Shown here in pieces: positions 7,324 through 14,569 of a stretch of DNA of 64,000 nucleotides (position 1 is its first letter; every line of letters starts with the position of its first letter). The DNA lies in assembly GCF_014646195.1 (NCBI RefSeq), contig NZ_BMMZ01000002.1, positions 620,001 to 684,000 on the forward strand, written 5' to 3'. The notes below the pieces were generated by a model. It did no database searches. It saw only the letters and a program-made list of their open reading frames with translations, and was not told the origin of the DNA. This DNA comes from Microlunatus endophyticus. Lineage in GTDB: Bacteria; Actinomycetota; Actinomycetes; Propionibacteriales; Propionibacteriaceae. The position numbers and the translations under genes are program-made.

Positions 7324-8506
7324 GGGCAGCCGCGCCCAGCAGATCATCGGTGCGACGGCCTCGACCACGGGCCCGTCGGCTGCCGCGAAGTCTCGACTGT
7401 CTGGTGGTCGGAGCTGGCCCAGCAGGTATCGGAACTGCGCTGGCTCTGGCATCGATACCCAACTTGACGACCGGAATCGTCGAGCGCGGTGAGATCGGCC
7501 AGACATTCATCGACTGGCCACATGATCAACGGTTTCTCACACCATCCTTCACCGGCAACGGATTCGGGGCCACGGACCTGAATGCGGTCCACCCTGACAC
7601 GTCGCCGGCGTTCTCTCTCGGTGTCGACTATCCGGACGGGCTCGCATACGCCCGGTATCTGAGCGCGGTGACCGAACACTTCGGGATCCAGGTGTCGTCG
7701 GGAACCGAGGTCCTTACGGTGCGACCTGACGATCATGCATTCCGAGTCGACACCGACCGGGCCCGATCCGCGCCCGGTGCCTGGTCTGGGCAGGTGGCGA
7801 ATTCGCCGATCCCGCAGCCACGCGCATCGCCGGAGCCGAGTTCGCCATCCACAACAAGTATCCCGACGCCTGGAGGCCACCGGACCAACCAGGCCGGCTG
7901 GTGGTCATCGGCGGCTACGAGTCCGGTATGGACATCGCCTGCCACCACGTGGCATTGGGCAACCGAGTGACCGTGATCGATCCCGGCCACCCGTGGAAGG
8001 CAGAAGCAGGCCGAGGCGCAGGTTCGGATCCGTCCTATCTACTTTCCCCGCGCACCAGAAGCCGACTGGCAACGGCTCTGGGGACGGGCCGGCTGAAGCT
8101 GAGTACCGGTCGGGTGGCGGTGGTGGCTCCCGACGGCGATGGGCACGTCGTCAGCACGACCTCGGGGACGCGTTACCGATCCGATCTGCGGCCGGTGCTC
8201 GCGACCGGATTCGGTCCCGGACTCGGCCCGGTAGCCCCGTACTTCGCCAAGCGTCCTGACGGTTGGCCGGTGCTGACCGATGACGACGAGTCCACCAGCA
8301 CACCGGGGCTCTTCCTCAGCGGGCCGAGCGTGCGGCACGTCGATCTCCGGTTCTGCTTTGTCTACAAGTTCCGTCAGCGCTATGCACAGATCGCCAAGAC
8401 GGTCGGGGAACGCTTCGGTCGGGACATCAGCGGGTTGGACTTCTGGCGGGCGGCGGGGATGTGGACCGAGGATCTCGGCTGCTGCGGCGTCAGTTGTGCA
8501 TGCTGA
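7320..8506 (+). pseudogene. YpdA-like FAD/NAD(P) oxidoreductase, frameshifted
   Basis: A two-dinucleotide-fold flavoprotein split over two frames. The first part starts at ATG 7320 (overlapping the rpmJ stop) and has the FAD motif GAGPAGIG (31-38), then GQTFIDWPHDQRFLTPSF, reminiscent of the bacillithiol-disulfide reductase YpdA and flavin monooxygenases. At about 7756-7766 the coding potential moves to another frame: VDTDR continues as GPIRARCLVWAGGEFADP, then the second nucleotide motif VVIGGYESGMD. One missing G in the run CCGGGCCC explains the break. The C-terminus is Cys-rich (DLGCCGVSCAC), suggesting metal or thiol chemistry. The following permease gene starts before its stop, so the two products probably work together. 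Whether the break is real or an assembly error is open. Confidence 0.75.
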
Positions 8507-9510
8507 GTACAGGACCAACTGATCGCGATCCGGCCCGGGAGGAGTTGCTGCCGGGCCGGATCGCCCCGCTGCTCGCGGCGGCGGTCGTGGTCGGGAGTGG
8601 CATCGGCATTCTGCTGCCTGGGCTCGGCCAGCAGGCCGGCAGGCTGCTGCCCCCGACCGTGCTCCTATTGGTGACCGCACTTTTCTTCGAGGCCCGGCTG
8701 GATCTGCGTGGAGCGCTGCGCGCCTGGCGGGTCGTCGGCCCCGCATGGTCAGTCAACTTCGGGCTGGTGCCGGTCCTGGCGTACGTGATCTCAAGCACCT
8801 TCGTCGGACGTGAGCTTGCTGCCATGCTCGGGCTCTTCATCTATTTCGCGGCGCCGTGCACGGACTGGTTCCTCGGCTTCACACGGATCGCCGGCGGCAA
8901 CATCGTCGCCGGATCGGTATTGCTGCCGATCAACATGGTCACCCAACTGGCCGCCTATCCGCTGATGTTGTCGATCTTCTTCGGACATCGCTCCGGCAGA
9001 GTCCCGGATGTCGGATTCACGGTGCTGATCTGGTTCGCTCTGCCGTTCGTCGCCGCCCGACTGGGCCGCATGGTCGCGGCTTCCACCTCGGCTTCCCTGC
9101 AGGCGCGACTGACGCGTCGCGCGGGGAGGCTGGTGCCCTGGGTGATCACGGCGCTGATCATCGAGATCTTCGGGGCCAACGCCCAGACGATCCTGGCTCA
9201 TTTTCGGATCTTCATCTGGTGCCTGGTGGCGGTCTTCAGCTTCTTCGTGATCATCTTCTTCATCGGGGAACTCGTCGGTCGGGCTTGCCGGCTCGACCGC
9301 GGCGACCAGGTTCTGCTGACGATGACGACGTCTGCCCGCAACGCCCCACTGATGCTTGCAATCACCACAGTGGCCATCCCGGGCGAGCCGCTGACCTACG
9401 CGGCGATCGTGATCGGCATGCTCATCGAGTTTCCCCATCTGGTGGCCGTCAGCACACTGCTCCGCCGGCGCGGGTCTGTACATCGCGTAGTGGTTCGCCG
9501 TATGATTTGA
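8500..9510 (+). CDS. SBF/ACR3-like permease
   Basis: A 336-aa membrane protein with about ten hydrophobic segments. It belongs to the bile acid:Na+ symporter (SBF) superfamily, near the arsenite-efflux-like branch; the segment FAAPCTDWFLGFTRIAGGN in the middle of the protein is typical of that branch. The start is the ATG at 8500, which overlaps the 3' end of the flavoprotein gene. Gene order and probable Zur control with zinc-free bL36 suggest a role in the zinc-starvation response. The substrate (oxyanion, organic acid or a metallophore product) cannot be told from sequence. A second Zur-like palindrome follows directly after its stop. Confidence 0.72.
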   Translation: MLSTGPTDRDPAREELLPGRIAPLLAAAVVVGSGIGILLPGLGQQAGRLLPPTVLLLVTALFFEARLDLRGALRAWRVVGPAWSVNFGLVPVLAYVISSTFVGRELAAMLGLFIYFAAPCTDWFLGFTRIAGGNIVAGSVLLPINMVTQLAAYPLMLSIFFGHRSGRVPDVGFTVLIWFALPFVAARLGRMVAASTSASLQARLTRRAGRLVPWVITALIIEIFGANAQTILAHFRIFIWCLVAVFSFFVIIFFIGELVGRACRLDRGDQVLLTMTTSARNAPLMLAITTVAIPGEPLTYAAIVIGMLIEFPHLVAVSTLLRRRGSVHRVVVRRMI

Positions 9511-9533
9511 TAATAAGAATTCTTCTCATTAGT
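9511..9533. promoter_or_regulatory. Orphan Zur-like operator
   Basis: The sequence holds the perfect core AAGAATTCTT (9515-9524) and the half-site TTCTTCTCATTAGTA. Its last 13 bp match the right half of the 7158-7172 operator (TTCTCATTAGTA shared exactly). It starts at the stop codon of the permease gene and precedes a 180-bp stretch without a convincing gene, then an aldo/keto reductase. Either the reductase is controlled by it or the original target gene has been lost. Confidence 0.5.
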
Positions 9534-9714
9534 AGATTTACGACGTTCGGGCCAATATGTGGGGGATGCGCAGCAGGCTCGACCCAGCCGGATTGACAAG
9601 CATCGCTGTCGGAAGCATCCGCAGAGGGATCGTCCCATCACCGGGCAGTTCCCGACGATCAATCATCGGCCACCCGCGCGCTGTCAGCCAGACGTCACTG
9701 TTTACGCTACGAGA

Positions 9715-10665
9715 ATGCTGACCCGCCCGTTCGGCCGAAGCGGCCTCGTCGTTGGACGACTCGCACTAGGTACCTGGACCTTCGGCGAACAGACCCCCGC
9801 AGAAGATGCTGCCCAACAGATCCGCACGTTCTTCGACGCCGGCGGCACATTAATCGACACTGCCGACGTGTACGCCGCAACCCGGAGCGAGTCGATCCTC
9901 GGGGAGATACTGAGCTCATACGACCGGGATAGTTTCGTCCTGGCGACCAAGGCATTCGGCCGGACCAAGCCCGGTCCGATGGGCGAGGGCCGATCACGAG
10001 GCCACCTCCTATCGGCCCTGGACGCGTCACTGCGACGGTTACGTGTCGACTACCTGGACCTTTGGCAAATACATGCCTACGGAGGGACCGCTGTCCCGGC
10101 CGAGGAGACCTTGGCAGCACTCGACACAGCCGTCGCCTCCGGCAAGGTCCGCTACGTCGGCGTCTCGAACTACCGAGCCTGGCAACTCACCTTCGCCGCG
10201 ACCCGGCAATCACTGACCCGACAGCCCCCAATCATCTCCAACCAAGTCGAATACTCACTGCTCAAACGAGAACCGGAAAACGAACTCGTCGACGCAGCCG
10301 ACTTCCTCGGCGTTGGGATCCTCGCCTGGTCCCCGCTCGGACGAGGCGTACTCACCGGCAAATACCGCTCCGGAACCCCCGAAGGATCCCGCGCCGACAC
10401 CCCGCAGTGGAAAGACTTCGTGAACCCGCTGATCGGCGGCCCATCCGATCAGATCGTTGACGCCGTCACTGACGCCGCCAACGAACTCGGGACCAGCCCA
10501 GCAAACGTCGCTCTCTCCTGGGTCCGTGACCGGCCAGGCGTGACAGCGCCCATCATCGGAGCACGCACCAACGAACAACTGGTAGCCAACCTCGAAAGCG
10601 AGAGCCTCACCCTCCCGACCGAGATCGCCACAAAGCTGACGGCCCTATCATCGAGCGCGGCCTAA
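9715..10665 (+). CDS. Aldo/keto reductase
   Basis: A 316-aa TIM-barrel NADPH oxidoreductase of the AKR family. The catalytic tetrad is in place: D48 and Y53 (LIDTADVY), K79 (ATKAF) and H120 (LWQIHAYG). The cofactor end reads GVTAPIIGARTNEQL. The frame is open about 150 bp upstream, but that part has no family similarity; ATG 9715 begins directly at the first conserved strand. It follows the orphan Zur-like palindrome by about 180 bp, and it is uncertain whether they are connected. The physiological carbonyl substrate is unknown. A second, unrelated AKR lies at 25949-26866. Confidence 0.87.
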   Translation: MLTRPFGRSGLVVGRLALGTWTFGEQTPAEDAAQQIRTFFDAGGTLIDTADVYAATRSESILGEILSSYDRDSFVLATKAFGRTKPGPMGEGRSRGHLLSALDASLRRLRVDYLDLWQIHAYGGTAVPAEETLAALDTAVASGKVRYVGVSNYRAWQLTFAATRQSLTRQPPIISNQVEYSLLKREPENELVDAADFLGVGILAWSPLGRGVLTGKYRSGTPEGSRADTPQWKDFVNPLIGGPSDQIVDAVTDAANELGTSPANVALSWVRDRPGVTAPIIGARTNEQLVANLESESLTLPTEIATKLTALSSSAA

Positions 10666-10711
10666 CCATCCTCATCCTCCGGTGATCGCAGCCGCCGAGA
10701 TCGCCGCAAAA

Positions 10712-10780
10712 GGTTCCCTGGCGAGCATCAAGATCGCGATCAAGCATCGTCACCGCCAGCGGAATCCGCTACGGGCAGTA
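10712..10780. repeat. Dispersed repeat, copy 1
   Basis: About 65-70 bp, including CAAGATCGCGATCAAGCATC and GTCACCGCCAGCGGAATCC, repeated in the same orientation at 11551-11621 with roughly three quarters of the bases identical. The copies sit 840 bp apart and bracket the gene at 10804-11445. Both are intergenic. Confidence 0.55.
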
Positions 10781-10803
10781 GCGTCAACCAGAACCATGCC
10801 CTT

Positions 10804-11445
10804 CTAGTACGTCGGCCATCCACCAAGTTCGGGGCCAACCACAGGTGACTCGCGACCGAGCAACCAGGCAGCAAGATCACGCCCACCACCAGCGGCGACC
10901 ACCGTCCCAGTGCCCCATCGACGGCTCAGGTCGCCGGCCAGGATCGCGGAACCGTCCGGCAGCCGCCGGCTGAACAGATCGCGCACGTGGATCACGAACG
11001 AGTCCTCCCACTCCGTGCGCTCCACACCGACATCAAGATCGACAAGATGGACCAGGAGTTCACGCCACCGGGTGAACACCGTCGTCTCGTAAGCGTCCCA
11101 GTCCTGAACGGTTGACCACACCCGCTCCAGGTTCATCGCCGATTCCGCGAACGCCTGCTCGTGCTGGCTGGCAGTCCGGCCAGCGGTCTCCTCGATGATC
11201 CGATTACGTTCACCCGGGGCCCACATCTCCACGTGCTCACCCCGCAGCTCATGCTCGATCAGCCGCGCTCGAGCACGGGCTGCATCAGTCAGATGCGCCA
11301 GCACATGACCACGAGTCCACCCTGGCAGCCGCGACGCGGCGGCAATCTCGGAGTCGGACAGGCTAGGAATGAGGCGCAGGAACCGCTGATGCGTCGCCGC
11401 GACCTCAGCAAACGGAGGAGCCACGGCATCACCGTAACGGCCCAC
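10804..11445 (-). CDS. Maleylpyruvate isomerase-like (MDMPI/DinB) protein
   Basis: A 213-aa protein of the mycothiol-dependent maleylpyruvate isomerase/DinB-like four-helix superfamily. The hallmark LPGWTRGHVLAHLTD (about 40-54) contains the first His ligand, and RWRELLVHLVDLDVG (about 126-140) provides the second His and acidic ligand of a divalent metal site. Family members use mycothiol, the main low-molecular-weight thiol of Actinobacteria, as cofactor. The full-length C-terminal domain is present. It stands alone between two copies of a short repeat, so its pathway cannot be inferred from neighbours. Specificity for maleylpyruvate is not implied; most members are uncharacterised. Confidence 0.75.
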   Translation of the reverse strand: MGRYGDAVAPPFAEVAATHQRFLRLIPSLSDSEIAAASRLPGWTRGHVLAHLTDAARARARLIEHELRGEHVEMWAPGERNRIIEETAGRTASQHEQAFAESAMNLERVWSTVQDWDAYETTVFTRWRELLVHLVDLDVGVERTEWEDSFVIHVRDLFSRRLPDGSAILAGDLSRRWGTGTVVAAGGGRDLAAWLLGRESPVVGPELGGWPTY

Positions 11446-11550
11446 CGGTCACGCCGGAGCAGGCCTCCGGCCAAAGAACCGCTGCCATCCGACCAATCTC
11501 GGGGCGCCGAGCCGAAGTTCCCTGCCCGATAGCCGTTCCCTGCCCGGTGA

Positions 11551-11621
11551 TCGTTCCCCAGCAGACACCAAGATCACGATCACGCATCGTCACCGCGAGC
11601 GGATCCTGCACCGGGCACAGC
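11551..11621. repeat. Dispersed repeat, copy 2
   Basis: Second copy of the element at 10712-10780, including CCAAGATCACGATCACGCATC split around the shared CATCGTCACCG core and GAGCGGATCCTG. It lies 12 bp beyond the stop of the nucleotidyltransferase gene on the opposite strand. Its GATC-rich start gives several short inverted repeats. Confidence 0.55.
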
Positions 11622-11632
11622 AGTGGCTGCGA

Positions 11633-12115
11633 TCAATCCGTTAGTGACCGCAATAGGAGCAGATCGGCGAGGTCCTTCTCAGTGGGTGTGTATCCCTGGT
11701 GAGCCAGGACCTGGGTGGTCGCGTCAACGCAATCCACTACGACCCCATCAATCTCCCCGACCACGGGCCGAGGATAGTAGAAGCGGCCACCGTCGGGGAG
11801 TTCCTGATGGCCGCCACCTATGCCGTCCGGGCTTATCGGGTGCAGATCAACCTCGTTGCTTGCCTGGTCAGCCACAGCTAATGCTGCTGGCAGCCAGTCC
11901 CGCAAGACAATTCCGAACCCGATATCGGACAAGGTGGCTCGCACCGAGCTCAGTTCCGGCATCAGCACAACCAGATCAAGGTCGGAGTGTTCCCGGGTCG
12001 TTGTGCCGAGCAGCGCATCAATACCCCAACCGCCGTCGCCCCATGCAGTCACACCCGCGGCACGCAGCGCCGACAACACAGCAAGCACACCGGAGGCAGC
12101 CATCACGGCTGCCAT
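11633..12115 (-). CDS. ANT(2'')/LinB-type nucleotidyltransferase domain protein
   Basis: A 160-aa protein with the nucleotidyltransferase core WGDGGWGIDALLG followed by TREHSDLDLVV (about 25-50), which supplies the GG and DxD-like catalytic residues. This arrangement is found in aminoglycoside 2''- and lincosamide adenylyltransferases (PF10706-like). The length suits a single catalytic domain. A drug-modifying function is possible, but many chromosomal relatives have no resistance activity, so no phenotype is claimed. It is monocistronic, flanked by a repeat on one side and an unassigned 190-bp gap (12116-12307) on the other. Confidence 0.7.
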   Translation of the reverse strand: MAAVMAASGVLAVLSALRAAGVTAWGDGGWGIDALLGTTTREHSDLDLVVLMPELSSVRATLSDIGFGIVLRDWLPAALAVADQASNEVDLHPISPDGIGGGHQELPDGGRFYYPRPVVGEIDGVVVDCVDATTQVLAHQGYTPTEKDLADLLLLRSLTD

Positions 12116-12307
12116 TGTCCGCCTGTGCCCAGTAGACCGGCAGACACCCCGACACGCAACCGCCGGCAGGCCGTGCCGACAGCCGTTCCACCGCGGACAC
12201 GGCCGTACGCCGCCCGTGCGTATCCGGCACGTTGACGGCCGACGTGTGTCACAGGGGATCGGTGACCGGGCACATGATCTGGCCTTGGCCGTCAGTTGTT
12301 GCTGTGG

Positions 12308-12742
12308 TCATTCCTCGCGGGAGAATGCCAATGGCAGCAGGTCCTCCACGACCACACTGATCAGCTGATCCTTGGCGGGCACAACCACTCGGATGCCCGG
12401 GTGATAGTCGGCCAGAACCTGACGGCACCGACCGCAAGGACCAATCACTCCACGACCGAACCTGCGCACAGCGACGATTCGTGCCAGCGAGCGGATACCT
12501 TCGGCGCGGGCGCTGGCCAGAGCAACGATCTCAGCACACGGCCCGCCGGTGAAGTGATAGAGATTCACAGCCGTCTGGATGCTGCCATCTGAACTGCGGA
12601 TCGCGCACCCGACGGTATGCACGCCCGGCTCTCCCGGTCCGGAGTCGGTGGCGCCGTCGATCACCTGCTCAGCGGCTCGAATCAGATCAAAGTCCTCGGC
12701 GTCCAGCACCCGCGCCGACGGCAAGACCTCGGTAGAACTCAT
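12308..12742 (-). CDS. Cytidine deaminase-family protein
   Basis: A 144-aa zinc-dependent deaminase. The catalytic motif PCAEIVAL (C69-A-E71) and the second zinc motif GPCGRC (C103, C106) form the three-Cys site of tetrameric cytidine deaminases, with E71 as the proton shuttle. Length is typical. Relatives include nucleoside scavenging cytidine deaminases and the blasticidin-S deaminase group; the acidic N-terminus (LDAEDFDLIRAAEQVID) does not decide between them. No nucleoside-salvage genes are adjacent, so it looks like an accessory singleton. Confidence 0.78.
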   Translation of the reverse strand: MSSTEVLPSARVLDAEDFDLIRAAEQVIDGATDSGPGEPGVHTVGCAIRSSDGSIQTAVNLYHFTGGPCAEIVALASARAEGIRSLARIVAVRRFGRGVIGPCGRCRQVLADYHPGIRVVVPAKDQLISVVVEDLLPLAFSREE

Positions 12743-12855
12743 TCCGCCATCTTCGCGCCAGGCGTCTGCCGTAACGGGTTCATTTGGACGGCCAGTTGCA
12801 CGCGAATCGGCCGCTCACAGCGGCGAATCATCACCGGGCGGATGGATGGTAAGCC

Positions 12856-13860
12856 TCAGGACAATTGGAGCAGGCTTCGACCCGTCTCGATGATCGTCTC
12901 CTGGACTGAGCGTGGCGTCCAGCCCAGCACGGCCCGAGCTTTGGCGTTACTGATCTGCTTCCGTTTCCCGAGTTCAGGGACCATCGGCCGCAGCTGCGGC
13001 CGAAATCGTGCCAACCCGCGGACCAGCCAGGACGGCAGCTGCCGGGTCGGAACCTTGCGGGCTTCCGGTCCTAGGCCCGACCGGAGCATCATGGCGATCT
13101 CGTGCATCGTGACCGGTGAACCGCCGACCACGATGAACCGCTCACCGGCCGCCCGCGGATTGGTCATGGCCCGTAGGTGAGCATCGACGACGTCGCGGAC
13201 ATCGACTACTCCAAACGCAAGGTTGGGCGTGCCGGGCAGAGCGCCGTCCAAGAGCTGTTTGATCAGGCCGAGCGATCCCGAGTAGTCCGGGCCCAGTGCC
13301 GGGCCGAAGATCCCGGTCGGGTTGATCACCGCCAGGTCCGGGCCTCCGTTGGCGGCGACGAAGTCCCATGCCGCTCGCTCGGCGATCGCTTTCGACGCAA
13401 TATAGGCAGGCTGGCCCTTCGGGTCGGTCCAGTCTTGCTCGGTATAGATCCCCCCGTTGGTCGTCGGGCTGTAGCCGACCGCGGCGAACGATGACGTGAG
13501 AACGACCCGATCCACGCCGGCATCCCGGGCAGCGGCCAGCACGCGGATCGCTCCGTCCCGCGCCGGCCGGACGAGTTGTTCGGGATCGTCCGGCGCGACT
13601 GACGGGAACGGCGATGCGACATGGAGGACTGCTTGGCAGCCAGCTGCCGCTGCCGGCCAGCCGTCGTCCTTGGTCAGATCTGCTGACACGATTTCCAGCC
13701 GGCCAATCGCTGCACCATGCCCGGCAAGAAGGTGGCGCAGCTCGTCGGCACGACTCAAGTTGCGCACGGTCGTTCGCACCTCATAGCCGTCGTCGAGCAG
13801 TCGGAGCACCGCATACCCGCCCACGAACCCTGTCCCACCGGTAACCAAGATTCGGTGCAT
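12856..13860 (-). CDS. NAD(P)-dependent epimerase/reductase (extended SDR)
   Basis: A 334-aa extended short-chain dehydrogenase. The Rossmann motif is GGTGFVGG (8-15). The catalytic region has LTSSFAAVGYSP and YIASKAIAE (YxxxK, here Y-I-A-S-K). Overall it resembles dihydroflavonol-4-reductase-like aldehyde/ketone reductases of Actinobacteria. Its ATG overlaps the stop of the MerR gene by one base (TGATG), so the regulator and reductase form a two-gene operon. The MerR protein probably senses a small molecule that the reductase handles; which one is unknown. Confidence 0.83.
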   Translation of the reverse strand: MHRILVTGGTGFVGGYAVLRLLDDGYEVRTTVRNLSRADELRHLLAGHGAAIGRLEIVSADLTKDDGWPAAAAGCQAVLHVASPFPSVAPDDPEQLVRPARDGAIRVLAAARDAGVDRVVLTSSFAAVGYSPTTNGGIYTEQDWTDPKGQPAYIASKAIAERAAWDFVAANGGPDLAVINPTGIFGPALGPDYSGSLGLIKQLLDGALPGTPNLAFGVVDVRDVVDAHLRAMTNPRAAGERFIVVGGSPVTMHEIAMMLRSGLGPEARKVPTRQLPSWLVRGLARFRPQLRPMVPELGKRKQISNAKARAVLGWTPRSVQETIIETGRSLLQLS

Positions 13861-14306
13861 CAGAACTCACCCCACAATTCCTCAGCAGCCTGGACTGTCT
13901 CCCGGGTGGCGGCCGCCTCCGCGGCAGGGTCGTCACTGACCCGCGCCTGCCACAGACCGACCTTCGACAGCACGTACCGCCGCCGTCTTTGGAGCGCGGC
14001 CATCTCCTGATCCAAGCGCACCACCTGCTCGCCGAAGAGCGCGACGAGCCGCTCCGCGTCCCCGTGCTCAACCCCCAGGAGATAGGCCCTCATGTCGTCG
14101 ATGCCCAGACCGCTGGCACGCAAGCATGCCAACGCCTCAAGACGCTCCACCAACTCCATCGGATACCGGCGGTGACGGCTCGATGGATCCCGCGGCACTC
14201 GAGGAATCAGACCGACCCGCTCGTAGTAGCGCAGCGTCGGCTCGCTGAATCCAGTGCGCCGCGCAACCTCCTGAATACTCACTGAAGCCCTACCTGTATC
14301 GGTCAC
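13860..14306 (-). CDS. MerR-family transcriptional regulator
   Basis: A 148-aa MerR protein. The N-terminal HTH reads SIQEVARRTGFSEPTLRYYERVGLIP (about residues 10-35; shortened motif FSEPTLRYYE), the family hallmark, followed by the wing and a dimerisation coiled coil. No conserved Cys cluster is visible in the C-terminal part, which argues against a mercury-, copper- or SoxR-type metal sensor and for a small-molecule or redox-unrelated effector. It precedes and overlaps the SDR gene and probably controls its own operon. Confidence 0.85.
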   Translation of the reverse strand: MTDTGRASVSIQEVARRTGFSEPTLRYYERVGLIPRVPRDPSSRHRRYPMELVERLEALACLRASGLGIDDMRAYLLGVEHGDAERLVALFGEQVVRLDQEMAALQRRRRYVLSKVGLWQARVSDDPAAEAAATRETVQAAEELWGEF

Positions 14307-14522
14307 CCCGCCATCATGAAAAACCTCAAGCGCTTCAAGTCAACTCGCGAACGTCCCCGAGATACGCAGCACGGAGCGAGCCATCCACCCGCAACCGAAC
14401 ACGACGAGTCAGATACCCCGCCGATAACCTCGCCCGGAGCGACTGCGGCTGCGAATGCCGATTGATAACAGACCGCAGGTGTAGGAACGCAGGCCCTCTG
14501 CAGCTCTAGCCCGACACATTGG

Positions 14523-14541
14523 TTAGGCTTGCCTAACTTAA
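14523..14541. promoter_or_regulatory. IdeR/DtxR iron box
   Basis: TTAGGCTTGCCTAACTTAA matches the IdeR/DtxR consensus TTAGGTTAGGCTAACCTAA at most positions and has the expected 19-bp length. It ends 28 bp before the start of a ferric-siderophore-binding lipoprotein gene, the right place for iron-dependent repression. Confidence 0.8.
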
Positions 14542-14569
14542 TGTTGGCCAACTCGTACGGAGGCGCTCT

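Noticed and set aside
9559-9714. An N-terminal extension of the aldo/keto reductase, or a small gene controlled by the orphan Zur box.
   Set aside because: No similarity to the AKR N-terminus or to any alternative ribosomal protein; no RBS in front.
12116-12307. A gene between the nucleotidyltransferase and the deaminase.
   Set aside because: Frames are short, low-complexity and lack RBS or similarity; the gap is left unassigned.
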